The notes: a model not told the origin generated them from the sequence alone. DNA of 64,000 bases from JANXLS01 sp035308565 (GCA_035308565.1 DATGGK010000210.1:13295-77294), one strand, 5' to 3'. Positions 15,884-24,011 are shown, counted from the stretch's first letter. Program-made: numbers and translations.

Positions 15884-18800
15884 TTACTTTGCCATTTCCA
15901 TTCCAAGCGTAATCTTTGCTTCGTCGATGGCTTCTTCGCGCCGCGCCCAACCGTCGGGGATGGCGCCGGTTTTGATTTCGAGCGCCAGCGTTTCTTTGGC
16001 GATGAAATCGGAATACTTGAGCGCGACCGCGTCTATTTTTTCGTTGCCAGTGATCGCAATCTTGATGCGCTGCTCGTAGGCGAGTTTTAATTCGCTGCGC
16101 CAGCCGTTGATGCGGTTGACCAGTTCGCGCGAAATGCCTTCGTCGAGCAGTTCGGGCGTGAGGTGCGTGTCGAGCACGACCACGACGCTCTTGCCGCTGG
16201 CGGCGGCGTAGCCTTCTTTGGCTTTCAGGCTTACTTCGACTTCGTCTGTCGAAAGTTCGACGCTCTGGCCGTTCGAAAGTTTCAGGTTCGCTTTGCCGTT
16301 GGCGGCGATTTCGGCGCGCAGGACGGCGGCGTTGCATTTGGTGAGCGCGTCTTTGATCAACGGAACGGATTCGCGGAATTTGGAGCCGATGGCTTTGAAA
16401 TTGGGCTTCAGTTCGTAGCTGACGAATTGGTCGGCATGGAGCGCGACTTCAATCGTTTTCACGTTGAGTTCGTCGAGCAGCACGGCTTCGTGCTTGCGGA
16501 TGATCGCTTCCTGCGCGGCGTTGGCGAGGATCGCGACGACTTTCGTGAGCGGCTGGCGCGTTTTCAATTTCGAATTCGCGCGCGCCGCGCGGCCGAGGCT
16601 GGCGGCTTCGCGCACGAGCGACACTTCGCGGCTAAGCTCCGTGTCGATTACGTCTTCGTTCGCTTCGGGGTAGTCGCAAAGATGCACGCTTTCGGGAAGT
16701 TCGAAGTACTTTGAACCGCGATTCGGACCGCTGAGGTTCTGATAGATTTCTTCGGCCATAAATGGAACGAATGGCGCCATAAGTTTGCTAAGGGTCAACA
16801 AGCATCCGTGAAGCGTGACATAGCCCCACAGCTTTTGAAGGTCGTGCGCGTTGCTCCTGTCTTCCGAACGCCAGTTCGACCAGAACCGTTCGCGCGAACG
16901 GCGCACATACCAATTCGAAAGCGATTCAACAAAATCGCTCAGCGCCGTGGCCGCGCCGAAGATGTCGTATGCATCCAGGCACTGCCGTACGGAACGAATC
17001 GCGAGATTGAGTTCCGAATTAATCCAGCGGTCAAGAAGCGGAGTGAGTCGAACATCCAATCCGGCTTCGCGAAGTTGCTCGCGATTTTCGTCGAATGCTT
17101 CCGCCCAAGTGCTCAGAATTGCCAGATTCTTGATGCTCGGTTCAAACCCATCGATATTCGCATAAATCACGAAGAACGAATAGACGTTGCGCAGTTTGAT
17201 CAGGAATTCTTTTTGCGCTTCGCGGACAGTCGGGCGCGAGAAGCGCGAATTCGTCCAGGGATTGGTGGACGAATAGAAAAACCAGCGCAGCGCGTCGGCG
17301 CCTTCGTCATTCAAAATTGAATTCGGATCGTACTTTGGCGATTGGTGTTCTTTGTTGCTTTTGCTGAGCTTCAATCCTTTTTCATCGCAGACGTGGCCGA
17401 GTACGAGGCACGTTTTGTAGGGGATGGCTGGAGTGGAGTCGGGCCGGCTGGAAGCCGGCGGTCCGAAAAGGAGAACGCTTTCCGCCATGAGCGAATAAAA
17501 CCAGCCGCGGGTCTGGTCGATCGCTTCGCTGATGAAATCGGCGGGGAAGGCGCGCGCGAATTTTTCTTTTGAGCCTGGCGCGTGCGGGTAGCCCCATTGC
17601 GCGAAGGGCATCGCGCCGCTGTCGTACCAGCAGTCGATGACTTCGGGGACGCGGCGCATCGTGCCGCCTTTGGGCGACGTGTAGGTGACTTCGTCGATCC
17701 ACGGTTTGTGCACGCGCAGGTGATCGTTGAGGCCCGGCTCGCGTGCTTTGGCTTTGTCGAAGAAATCGAGGTTCGTCACGCCGGGTTTTGTTTTCAATTC
17801 ATCGAAGGAACCGATCGCTTCTTCTTCGCCGGTTTCTTCGCAATGCCAGATCGGCAGCGGCGTGCCCCAGTAGCGTTCGCGCGAAAGCGCCCAATCGACG
17901 TTGCCGGCGAGGAAGCTGCCGAAGCGGCCGTCTTTGATGTGCTCGGGGTGCCAATCAACTTTCTGGTTGTTGGCGATGACCTCGTCGATCTCGCGCGTGG
18001 TGCGGATGAACCAGCCGCCGCGCGCGAAGTAGATCAGCGGATTTTTGCAGCGCCAGCAGAACGGGTATTCGTGCTTGTAGTTTTCGCGCTTGAGCAGCAG
18101 TCCGCGCTGCTTCAAATCTTTGAGCAGATCGGCATCGGCTTCTTTGCAGAAGCGGCCGGTGAATGCTCCGCAGCCGTTAATAAATTGCCCATCAGAGCCG
18201 ACCAGCTTAATCACAGGCCAGCCCACCTCCTTGGCTAGGGAATAATCGTCGGCACCGTAGGCGGGTGCAACGTGAACAATTCCTGAGCCAGTGTCCAAGG
18301 TTACAAAGTCTGCGGCCGCAATGCTCCACGTCCATCCGTGCGTGGCTGATGCGGTCGTGAATACTTCTATTGTGTTTGGATCAATTCGAACACTCACGAC
18401 CCACGGTTGGTCCATCGGGTAACACTCTAAAAACTCAAACAGCGGTTTATATTTCCGCCCCACCAACGCGCTCCCCATCTCCGTCTTCGCCACCTCAAAC
18501 GGAATCTTCCCCATCACCTGCTTCACCAGCGCGCTGGCCATGATCAGCGTTTCTTCGCCGACTTTCACGTAGCTGTATTCCGTGTCCGCTTTCACGGCAA
18601 GGCCCGCGTTGCTCGGCAGCGTCCACGGAGTCGTCGTCCAGGCGACGAAGCTGGTTCTGTTCTCGTCCCAATTTATGTCGCGGAATGTGACGAAGCAGGA
18701 GGGGTCCTCAACCGTCTCATATCCTAGACCGACTTCGGCGGCCGAGAGGCCGGTCTGGCAGTGCGGGCACCACGGCAGAATTTTGTGGCCTCTGTAAAGG

Positions 18801-19321
18801 AGATTCTTCTGAAACAGCTCCTTAAGCGACCACCACACGCTTTCGACGTACTCTTTGTGGTACGTGACGTAGGCGTCTTTCAAGTCGATCCAGAAGCCGA
18901 TTTTTTCGGTGAGCTGTTCCCAATCGGTCGTGTACTTAAAAACCGAATCCATGCACTTTCGCACGAACGGTTCGACGCCGTATTTGAGCACTTCGGTTTT
19001 GCCGTCGAGCTTCAATTCCTTCTCGACTTCGATTTCAACGGGCAGGCCGTGCGTGTCCCAGCCGGCTTTGCGCGGGACGTAATAGCCGCACATGGTTTTG
19101 TAACGCGGAAACAAGTCCTTGACCACGCGCGTGAGCACGTGTCCGGGATGCGGGCGGCCATTGGCGGTGGGCGGACCTTCATAGAAGACCCAGCATTTGG
19201 AGTCTTTGACGGGCTCGCGGGCGGCGAGGGATTTTTCGAAGATGCGGTGCTCTTTCCAGAATTGCAGAATGCGCGCTTCGTTCTCGGCGAATTTGATTTG
19301 GGTGTCAACGGGTTTAAACAA
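15884..19321 (-). CDS. ileS: Isoleucyl-tRNA synthetase, eukaryote-like (type 2)
   Basis: A class I aminoacyl-tRNA synthetase of about 1145 residues charging tRNA(Ile). The start is placed at TTG 19321 (then FKPVDTQIKFAENEARIL), eight bases after AGGA in the upstream repeat; ORF sequence before it is repeat DNA. The HIGH-type motif is PTANGRPHPGH (about residues 51-61), the editing domain follows, and the KMSKS-type motif is KLSKS (about 649). LSNWYVRRSRERFW in the anticodon-binding domain and WCPHCQTGLSAAEVGL are typical of the type 2 form. Type 2 enzymes are commonly mupirocin-tolerant (family knowledge). Between LLFG and PYKTCLVLGHV lie about 14 extra residues, partly encoded by a copy of the intergenic GCCGGC palindrome. 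A TATAAT on the minus strand (19460-19455) may drive the gene. Confidence 0.94.
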   Translation of the reverse strand: MFKPVDTQIKFAENEARILQFWKEHRIFEKSLAAREPVKDSKCWVFYEGPPTANGRPHPGHVLTRVVKDLFPRYKTMCGYYVPRKAGWDTHGLPVEIEVEKELKLDGKTEVLKYGVEPFVRKCMDSVFKYTTDWEQLTEKIGFWIDLKDAYVTYHKEYVESVWWSLKELFQKNLLYRGHKILPWCPHCQTGLSAAEVGLGYETVEDPSCFVTFRDINWDENRTSFVAWTTTPWTLPSNAGLAVKADTEYSYVKVGEETLIMASALVKQVMGKIPFEVAKTEMGSALVGRKYKPLFEFLECYPMDQPWVVSVRIDPNTIEVFTTASATHGWTWSIAAADFVTLDTGSGIVHVAPAYGADDYSLAKEVGWPVIKLVGSDGQFINGCGAFTGRFCKEADADLLKDLKQRGLLLKRENYKHEYPFCWRCKNPLIYFARGGWFIRTTREIDEVIANNQKVDWHPEHIKDGRFGSFLAGNVDWALSRERYWGTPLPIWHCEETGEEEAIGSFDELKTKPGVTNLDFFDKAKAREPGLNDHLRVHKPWIDEVTYTSPKGGTMRRVPEVIDCWYDSGAMPFAQWGYPHAPGSKEKFARAFPADFISEAIDQTRGWFYSLMAESVLLFGPPASSRPDSTPAIPYKTCLVLGHVCDEKGLKLSKSNKEHQSPKYDPNSILNDEGADALRWFFYSSTNPWTNSRFSRPTVREAQKEFLIKLRNVYSFFVIYANIDGFEPSIKNLAILSTWAEAFDENREQLREAGLDVRLTPLLDRWINSELNLAIRSVRQCLDAYDIFGAATALSDFVESLSNWYVRRSRERFWSNWRSEDRSNAHDLQKLWGYVTLHGCLLTLSKLMAPFVPFMAEEIYQNLSGPNRGSKYFELPESVHLCDYPEANEDVIDTELSREVSLVREAASLGRAARANSKLKTRQPLTKVVAILANAAQEAIIRKHEAVLLDELNVKTIEVALHADQFVSYELKPNFKAIGSKFRESVPLIKDALTKCNAAVLRAEIAANGKANLKLSNGQSVELSTDEVEVSLKAKEGYAAASGKSVVVVLDTHLTPELLDEGISRELVNRINGWRSELKLAYEQRIKIAITGNEKIDAVALKYSDFIAKETLALEIKTGAIPDGWARREEAIDEAKITLGMEMAK
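17443..17464. repeat. GCCGGC palindrome inside ileS
   Basis: GCCGGCT (17443-17449), GGA and AGCCGGC (17453-17459) followed by GGTCC, nearly identical to intergenic copies at 15859 and 45185. It is in frame and encodes GPPASSRP on the ileS strand. Confidence 0.75.
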
Positions 19322-19330
19322 GTGAAGAGT

Positions 19331-19372
19331 CCTGAGTGCTGAGTGCTGAGTCCTGAGTCCTGAGTAAGGGCG
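19331..19372 (-). repeat. CTCAGGACT array ahead of ileS
   Basis: About six heptads of ACTCAGG/ACTCAGC on the ileS coding strand, ending about nine bases before the TTG start. AGGA in the last unit is the likely ribosome-binding site. Confidence 0.78.
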
Positions 19373-19376
19373 GGGC

Positions 19377-19419
19377 GAGCGCTGCGCGCTCGCTCCAAAC
19401 GGCGGCAAGAGTGCCGCCG
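19377..19419. repeat. Two GC-rich hairpins upstream of ileS
   Basis: GAGCGCTGCGCGCTC-type stem (about 19377-19392) followed by CGGCGGCA/TGCCGCCG with an AGAG loop (19400-19419). The second resembles 37376-37395. Confidence 0.6.
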
Positions 19420-19430
19420 CTCCAATTTAG

Positions 19431-19459
19431 GTGACATTCACAACGACGGCAGCTATTAT
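19431..19459 (+). promoter_or_regulatory. Promoter of the 19478 gene
   Basis: GTGACA (19431-19436), 17 bases and TATTAT (19454-19459), 18 bases before the ATG. The same bases read on the other strand give TATAAT (19460-19455) facing ileS, so this may be a divergent promoter. Confidence 0.55.
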
Positions 19460-19477
19460 AGCCGAAGGCGGGAAAAG

Positions 19478-20287
19478 ATGAATCTGATTTCAGCGAGTGC
19501 TTCCGGACAAAACATGAATCAACCTCCTCAACTTCCTCCGGCGGGACCGCCGCAGGCGCAGGCGCCGGTTCAGCCCGCGCAGGCAATGCAGGCACAGAAG
19601 CCCGTGGACCCTCATGCAGGGACGCGCGCAAAATATCTGGCGATTGTGGGCGGGCTGGCAGTGGTCGCGGTGGCGATTGTGACGCTGTATTCAATCAGCG
19701 CGACGCGCCAGGCGCTCGAAGGGTTTTCGTCGGCGTTTCAGCCGCAGGTGAGTTACAAAACGCTGCTGAGCGGCACCATCGGGCAGCTTAACAACAATCC
19801 GAAATTGGTGGTGCTGACCGCGGACATCGAGGCGATGGTCACGCATGAAAGCACTTCGACGTTTGTCGGCATTCCGGTGGGTTCGGCGAAGGCGGAGGTG
19901 AAAGTTCCGGCAAAAATTCAGTATTACGTGCCGATGAAGGACCTCAGCTTGGGCGATTTTACCTATGACGCGCAGGCCAAGCTGCTGGTGGTGAAAATTC
20001 CGCCGCCGATTTTGGACACGGAGGTCGTGGACATCAATTCCGATCCCGACAAGATTCAAATCCGCACAGAGTTTGGCTGGAGCCCGCTCTCGATTTTCAA
20101 GGGCGCGGGCGTGCGCGCGGAGGCGCAGCGCCATTTGCGGGAGGCGGCGCTGGAGCAGGGGCGGCACGAACTGCTGTTCGATCGCGCTCAGAAGAATGCG
20201 AAGGAGATCGTGGCGCAGCAGATGGAAAAGGTGTCTCAGGCGCTGAACGACGGCGTGCGGCTGGAAGTGGAATTCAAGAAGCCGTAG
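19478..20287 (+). CDS. DUF4230-like single-pass membrane protein
   Basis: A 269-residue protein. Residues 1-50 are rich in Pro, Gln and Ala and likely cytoplasmic and disordered. One transmembrane helix (about 53-74, LAIVGGLAVVAVAIVTLYSI) is followed by a soluble domain. That domain (about 90-265) has alternating strands (KLVVLTADIEAMVTHES, KIQYYVPMKDLSLGDF, KLLVVKIPPPIL) then a helical region with KGAGVRAEAQRHLREAALEQG, a layout I associate with DUF4230. No function is established for that family to my knowledge. The start follows GGGAAAAG; an in-frame ATG at 19514 is an alternative. It is transcribed divergently from ileS and has its own promoter. Confidence 0.7.
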   Translation: MNLISASASGQNMNQPPQLPPAGPPQAQAPVQPAQAMQAQKPVDPHAGTRAKYLAIVGGLAVVAVAIVTLYSISATRQALEGFSSAFQPQVSYKTLLSGTIGQLNNNPKLVVLTADIEAMVTHESTSTFVGIPVGSAKAEVKVPAKIQYYVPMKDLSLGDFTYDAQAKLLVVKIPPPILDTEVVDINSDPDKIQIRTEFGWSPLSIFKGAGVRAEAQRHLREAALEQGRHELLFDRAQKNAKEIVAQQMEKVSQALNDGVRLEVEFKKP

Positions 20288-20446
20288 GTCACGCGAACGG
20301 TTGAACAACGAATCGCGCGAATCTACGCGAAGGGGATTGCGGGGATTCAGGCAACGCATGTAGGAAGCGGCGCGCGGTGAAGGTCTCTTGCGCAAAGACT
20401 GTCGGCGAAAATTCGGTTTGAAATTTGACGCTCGATCCCGATGCGG

Positions 20447-20468
20447 CACTGGCTGAGAACAGCCAGTG
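20447..20468. repeat. CACTGGCT/AGCCAGTG palindrome
   Basis: A perfect 8-bp stem with loop GAGAAC in the 283-base gap before the glycosyltransferase. No gene was seen in that gap. Confidence 0.65.
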
Positions 20469-20546
20469 GCACACGAACGGCGAATAAACTGCCGGCGGAT
20501 GCGCGGGTTGAAATTTCGGACGGCGGTTCCGATGCGGGGCGCTTTT

Positions 20547-20566
20547 CCGCCTAAAGGCGGGACTAC
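20547..20566. repeat. CCGCCTAAAGGCGGGACTAC element
   Basis: CCGCC and GGCGG arms around TAAA, then GACTAC, ending four bases before the glycosyltransferase ATG; its GGCGGGA may serve as a weak ribosome-binding site. A one-base-deleted copy lies at 39081-39099 ahead of the HAD gene. Confidence 0.65.
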
Positions 20567-20570
20567 AAGC

Positions 20571-21794
20571 ATGTCTGTCGCCATTATTGTCGATACGTTT
20601 CCGCGGTGGTCGGAGCGGTTTATTGCGCGCGAGCTGAATGAGCTGGCACGGCGCGGGGTGGCGTTTTCGATTTATTGTTTGAAAGCGGGCGACGCGAGCT
20701 GCGAGAGCGACGCGGAATTCAGCGGGTTGATTGAGCGGCGCGTGGTGCTGCCGGCGTGTTTTGTGCCGTCGGCGGCGCGCGAGTTGGGAATGGACGCAGC
20801 GGCTCGGGCGCGGAAGAAACGGGTTGAAAAGGAATTGGGGCTCACGGCGTTTCGGCAGATTGGGTGCGCGAATTCGCTGGTGAAATTGATTCGCGAGCAT
20901 GGGCATTCGATCGTGTACGCGCATTTTGCGAGTTTGCCTTCGACGCTGGGGTGGCTGGCGGCGGTGGCGTTGGAACTTCCGCTGGTTGTGTCGGCTCACG
21001 CACGGGATGTGTTTGTTGAAGCTCAATTACTTTCGGAAAAAATGAAATGCGCGCGGCGATTTTTCACGTGTCAGTCGCGCGCGTTTTTTTATTTGCGCGA
21101 GACCATCGAAGGGTTGGATCCCTGGGTGCCGAGCGATGAGCGCGACGATGCGCCGAGCGGAAAAACGGTGCTGATGCGGCACGGCTTGCCGCTACAGGCG
21201 TATCCGTTTCAGCCGCGAAAAGAACGCGTGGCGCGCGAATTCAAGCTGCTCGCCGCGGGACGGTTTGTGCGCAAGAAGGGCTTTCACGATTTGATCGACG
21301 CACTGGACGGGGTGGAGTTGGAAAAAGCGCCAGTGTCGCTGACGCTGCTGGGCGAAGGGCCGGAGGCGAAGGCTTTGAGCAAGCGCGTCGCGAAATTAAA
21401 ACTGGGCGCTCACGTGACGATGCCCGGCAGCGTGCAGGGCGCGGAGTTGCGAAAGTATTTTGACGAGGCCGACGCGCTGGTTGTGCCGAGCGTGGCCGCG
21501 CGCGACGGGGACAGCGACGGTGTGCCAAACGTCGTGTTGGAAGCGATGGCGCTGGGCGTTCCGGTGATCGGAACTCAGGCGGGGAGTTTGGGCGACGTGT
21601 TGCGCGAAGAGGGCTGCGATCCGACGGGGGTGATTTTCGCGCCCGGCGACGTGACCGGTTTGGCGCGCGCGATTCGGTGGGTGATGAAGGAGCAGATTGC
21701 CGTGTCGGCGCGGGTGGCGAATGCGCGGAAGATGATTGAATCACAGTTTGATGTGCGCAGGACGATTGAGCCGCTGGCGCGGGAGCTCGCATGA
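20571..21794 (+). CDS. GT4-family glycosyltransferase
   Basis: A 407-residue GT-B fold enzyme transferring a sugar from a nucleotide donor, probably to a surface polysaccharide or lipid-linked glycan. The frame opens at 20466, but homology begins at MSVAIIVDTFPRWSERFIARELNELARRG (20571). KLLAAGRFVRKKGFHDLIDAL (about 225-245) is the usual start of the C-terminal nucleotide-sugar domain. LTLLGEGPEAKALSKRV, VTMPGSVQGAELRKYFDEAD and the ExxxxxxE-type segment VPNVVLEAMALGVPVIGTQ (about 314-332) are typical of GT4. No transmembrane segment. It stands alone, with no polysaccharide cluster around it, so the acceptor is unknown. Family certain, specificity not. Confidence 0.88.
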   Translation: MSVAIIVDTFPRWSERFIARELNELARRGVAFSIYCLKAGDASCESDAEFSGLIERRVVLPACFVPSAARELGMDAAARARKKRVEKELGLTAFRQIGCANSLVKLIREHGHSIVYAHFASLPSTLGWLAAVALELPLVVSAHARDVFVEAQLLSEKMKCARRFFTCQSRAFFYLRETIEGLDPWVPSDERDDAPSGKTVLMRHGLPLQAYPFQPRKERVAREFKLLAAGRFVRKKGFHDLIDALDGVELEKAPVSLTLLGEGPEAKALSKRVAKLKLGAHVTMPGSVQGAELRKYFDEADALVVPSVAARDGDSDGVPNVVLEAMALGVPVIGTQAGSLGDVLREEGCDPTGVIFAPGDVTGLARAIRWVMKEQIAVSARVANARKMIESQFDVRRTIEPLARELA

Positions 21795-21845
21795 ATCCAA
21801 AATTCAAAATTTAAAGTTCAAAATTAAGGATTCAAAATTCAAACG
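21795..21845. repeat. ATTCAAAATT degenerate array
   Basis: A/T-rich words (CAAAATTCAAAATTTAAAGTTC and variants) directly after the glycosyltransferase stop. Same family as 8831, 27925 and 37508. Confidence 0.65.
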
Positions 21846-21868
21846 GTCTAAATTCGGTGAAATCGTTG

Positions 21869-21896
21869 TTGAAATTGGGCGGCTGAACGATAAATT
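21869..21896 (+). promoter_or_regulatory. Promoter of rpmA
   Basis: TTGAAA (21869-21874), a 16-base spacer and TAAATT (21891-21896), leaving a leader of about 60 bases before rpmA. Confidence 0.4.
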
Positions 21897-21964
21897 GCTT
21901 TGTTCTTCAATTGGCCGCTTACTGACGTGCGCGGCTCCGGAATGCGAAAAAGGGAAATTGAGTC

Positions 21965-22249
21965 ATGGCACATAAACAGGGACAGGGGTCATCCAAAAAC
22001 GGGCGCACCAGTTTGCCGAAGTATTTGGGGATCAAATGTTACGGCGGCGAGTATGTGACGCCGGGGAATATCATTTTGCGGCAGCGCGGGACGGTGTTCA
22101 ACGCGGGCAAAAATGTTGGTTTGGGCCGCGATTACACGCTGTTTGCTCTGGCCGAGGGCGTGGTGAAATTCGACAAGACCGCCAAGAAGCGCGTGCATGT
22201 GGTGCCGCTGAGCGAGGCGCTGAAGGAGCCTGCGGCGGCGAAGGAATAG
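21965..22249 (+). CDS. rpmA: Ribosomal protein bL27
   Basis: A 94-residue protein of the large ribosomal subunit; its flexible N-terminus reaches toward the peptidyl transferase centre. MAHKQGQGSSKNGR is the conserved beginning with no N-terminal extension to be cleaved, and YVTPGNIILRQRGTVFNAGKNVGLGRDYTLFAL is the core fold. The segment normally reading DSxxxxLGVKxFGGQ reads TSLPKYLGIKCYGGE, a little diverged. bL27 is usually encoded right after rplU (bL21) and before obg; neither is here, so the gene stands alone with its own promoter and a strong terminator. Confidence 0.95.
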   Translation: MAHKQGQGSSKNGRTSLPKYLGIKCYGGEYVTPGNIILRQRGTVFNAGKNVGLGRDYTLFALAEGVVKFDKTAKKRVHVVPLSEALKEPAAAKE

Positions 22250-22285
22250 TCGAAGGTCGAAAAAGTCGAAGGTCGAAAGTCAGAC

Positions 22286-22314
22286 GCGCTCCTTGCGGGA
22301 GCGCTTTTTTTTTT
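22286..22314 (+). terminator. Rho-independent terminator of rpmA
   Basis: Perfect 7-bp stem GCGCTCC (22286-22292) and GGAGCGC (22298-22304) with loop TTGCG, followed by ten T residues (22305-22314). Confidence 0.9.
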
Positions 22315-22393
22315 GACGCGGAGGGCACGGAGGGACACGGAGAACGGAAAGGGATTTCCTCTCAGTGTTCTCTGTGCACTCCGTGGCAAGGAT
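22315..22393. repeat. CACGGAGG array with inverted arm
   Basis: The left arm repeats GACGCGGAGGGCACGGAGG and variants (22315-22345); the right arm (about 22363-22390) is its rough reverse complement, GTTCTCTGTGCACTCCGTGG. It lies in the convergent gap between rpmA and the zinc-ribbon gene. Confidence 0.7.
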
Positions 22394-22395
22394 TT

Positions 22396-22707
22396 TTACG
22401 CGCTTTTCTTCGCTGGTTTCGGCGCGGGATGGCAGGCGCATCCGCCTCCGCTGCACGGCGTGGCCGCGGGCGCGTCGGATTTGGCGGCGGGTTTGGCTTC
22501 GGTTTTGTCGGTGCCGCCGGGATGCTTTTTGTAATCGGTGAGATAGAACCCGGAGCCCTTGAAGATGAAACCGCCGCCGCCGGAGATGAGGCGCTCCGCT
22601 TTTTTCTTGTTGCATTTGGGGCAGAATTTATCGGGCTTGGCTTTGATGCTCTCGAAGCGCTCGAATTCGTTTCCGCAGGAAGTGCAGGCGTATTCGTAAG
22701 TGGGCAT
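22396..22707 (-). CDS. FmdB-type zinc-ribbon protein
   Basis: A 103-residue protein. The ATG at 22707 (MPTYEYACTSCGNEFE) follows GAGG at nine bases and matches the near-universal MPxYEYxC start of the FmdB regulatory family; upstream frame to 22788 is discarded. CTSCG and CPKC provide four zinc-binding cysteines, and GGGGFIFKGSGFYLTDYK is the conserved middle. A Pro/Ala/Lys-rich tail ends in a second Cys/His cluster (CSGGGCACHP), commonly seen in such proteins. The family name comes from formamidase regulation, but most members have no demonstrated function. Likely cytoplasmic. Confidence 0.87.
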   Translation of the reverse strand: MPTYEYACTSCGNEFERFESIKAKPDKFCPKCNKKKAERLISGGGGFIFKGSGFYLTDYKKHPGGTDKTEAKPAAKSDAPAATPCSGGGCACHPAPKPAKKSA

Positions 22708-22915
22708 GTCAACAATCCTCAACTGCGTGTCATTTCGGCCAACATCGGCTGGTACTTGTAACATCGGCTGAACGATTAAGCAAATCAAGAGCCGAGTCGC
22801 CTATCTCCTGATTTTAGAATCATCGCGCTGCCGCTTAGCCGTCAATACTCAGGACGGTTGCGGCGGCGGGATCGAGTCGATTCGCGTGCGCGCCACACAA
22901 ATCATGGAGCGAAAA

Positions 22916-23104
22916 ATGAAAAAGTTATTCATGTTGTTCTGCTTTCTGTGTCTCGCGGTTTTTGCGCACGCCAAGGGCTGGTACACGCTGAATGTGGACA
23001 AAGCGCGCGCGGATTTGCATCAATTGATGGACACGGCCTTCGACAAAGGCAGCGAGGCGGTGGACAAGTGCCGCGATCTGGCCGAGAAGGGTCAGAACCA
23101 ATAA
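22916..23104 (+). CDS. Small exported protein, paralogue of the 23168 product
   Basis: A 62-residue protein. ATG at 22916 follows GGAG at six bases; ATG at 22904 is in frame but less well placed. Residues 1-20 are a signal peptide (MKKLFMLFCFLCLAVFAHA). The mature part begins KGWYTLNVDKARADL and ends in a charged amphipathic helix. The core GWxxxxVDKxxAxAD pattern is shared with the next gene, 63 bases downstream on the same strand, so the two appear to be a duplicated pair. No known family recognised. Confidence 0.65.
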   Translation: MKKLFMLFCFLCLAVFAHAKGWYTLNVDKARADLHQLMDTAFDKGSEAVDKCRDLAEKGQNQ

Positions 23105-23167
23105 GTGTTGAGAAATCGGCGCGGCAGGCTAGGCTTATTGAAGGGGATTAAAAAAGGAGCTTGAATC

Positions 23168-23431
23168 ATGAAAAAAGCACTCGCGACGTTGATCATCATT
23201 GCAGCCCTGGCCGCCGGCGGCGCCTACTACATGGGCTGGATTTCGTTCTCGGTGGACAAGGAAAAGGCGAAAGCCGACATGAAGGAAGGCGCGGAGAAAG
23301 CGAAGGAATTGGGACAAGAAGGCGTCGAAAAGGCCAAGGAGTTGGGCCAGGAAGTGAAGGACAAACTTAAGAAGACGGACACGACCACGATCAACAACAA
23401 ACCGGTGGACGACACGAAGAAGCCGGACTAA
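23168..23431 (+). CDS. Small membrane-anchored or exported helical protein
   Basis: An 87-residue protein with a clear AAGGAG nine bases before the ATG. Residues 4-26 (ALATLIIIAALAAGGAYYMGW) are an uncleaved anchor or signal. GWISFSVDKEKAKADMKEG resembles the preceding small protein, then two 11-residue LEA-like units (EKAKELGQE) give a Lys/Glu/Ala-rich helix, ending in a polar tail. Such 11-mer helices occur in stress-related LEA-like proteins; this is resemblance, not assignment. Confidence 0.7.
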   Translation: MKKALATLIIIAALAAGGAYYMGWISFSVDKEKAKADMKEGAEKAKELGQEGVEKAKELGQEVKDKLKKTDTTTINNKPVDDTKKPD

Positions 23432-23438
23432 AAGTTGT

Positions 23439-23477
23439 GGAGCGCCGGCATCCCTGCCGGCTGGAAGCCGGCGCTCC
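23439..23477. terminator. Strong GC palindrome in convergent gap
   Basis: Perfect 11-bp outer arms GGAGCGCCGGC (23439-23449) and GCCGGCGCTCC (23467-23477) enclosing a further GCCGGC. It sits between convergent genes and may stop transcription from both sides, but has no T tract. It also belongs to the GCCGGC repeat family. Confidence 0.5.
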
Positions 23478-23480
23478 GAA

Positions 23481-23930
23481 TCACTCCATCTCGACCTCGG
23501 TCAAGAAGCGTTTGACATCGCTGCGGCGCAGCCAGCCTATCATGCGGGGAAGCTGAGCGTGATCGATGATCTTGATGTTCTTGACACTGTCGCCGTTTTT
23601 GGGGATGGACTTCAATTCGGCGACGTATTGAAAAATCAAATTCCAGTCTTCGCCCGGCGGGACCATCGAAAAGACTTCCGCCAGTTTCATTTCCTTCGGC
23701 TCAACTTTGCCCCACTGTTTGAGCACATGCTTCGCGCACACGTCAGGCTGCTCGCCAAATTCAAGATAATCCCACGGAAACCACAGGTCGCCGACATCCA
23801 CGCCACCCGGCAGGCCCGGTTTTTCGAAGAGCACCACTTTTCCCTTGTAGAGGGTCACGACGTTGACGCCGATGTGCGTGCCACCGGGAGTGACCGCGTT
23901 GATGGGCCGTCCGAAAATCGCTTTAGGCAT
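23481..23930 (-). CDS. Nudix-fold protein with a degenerate Nudix box
   Basis: A 149-residue protein. ATG at 23930 (MPKAIFGRPINAV) is preferred over an in-frame TTG at 23939. VGVNVVTLYKGKVVLFEKPGLPGG-like strands lead into LWFPWDYLEFGEQP, which aligns with the LWxxPGGxxExGE part of Nudix hydrolases. Where the REUXEE metal-binding helix should follow, the sequence reads CAKHVLKQWG, so all catalytic glutamates are missing. FSMVPPGEDWNLIFQYVAEL fits the next strands. The fold call is inference from the pattern; if right, the protein probably binds a nucleotide-like ligand instead of hydrolysing it. A TTGCGA/TATAAT promoter precedes it. Confidence 0.6.
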   Translation of the reverse strand: MPKAIFGRPINAVTPGGTHIGVNVVTLYKGKVVLFEKPGLPGGVDVGDLWFPWDYLEFGEQPDVCAKHVLKQWGKVEPKEMKLAEVFSMVPPGEDWNLIFQYVAELKSIPKNGDSVKNIKIIDHAQLPRMIGWLRRSDVKRFLTEVEME

Positions 23931-23971
23931 GGTGCTCAATCCGTGGCCAAAACCTATACGACACTGAGCGC

Positions 23972-24001
23972 ATTATAATGATTCGCAGGTTTTCGTCGCA
24001 A
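23972..24001 (-). promoter_or_regulatory. Promoter of the Nudix-like gene
   Basis: Minus-strand TTGCGA (24001-23996), an 18-base spacer and perfect TATAAT (23977-23972), about 40 bases before the ATG at 23930. Confidence 0.5.
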
Positions 24002-24011
24002 ACATTTTCGG

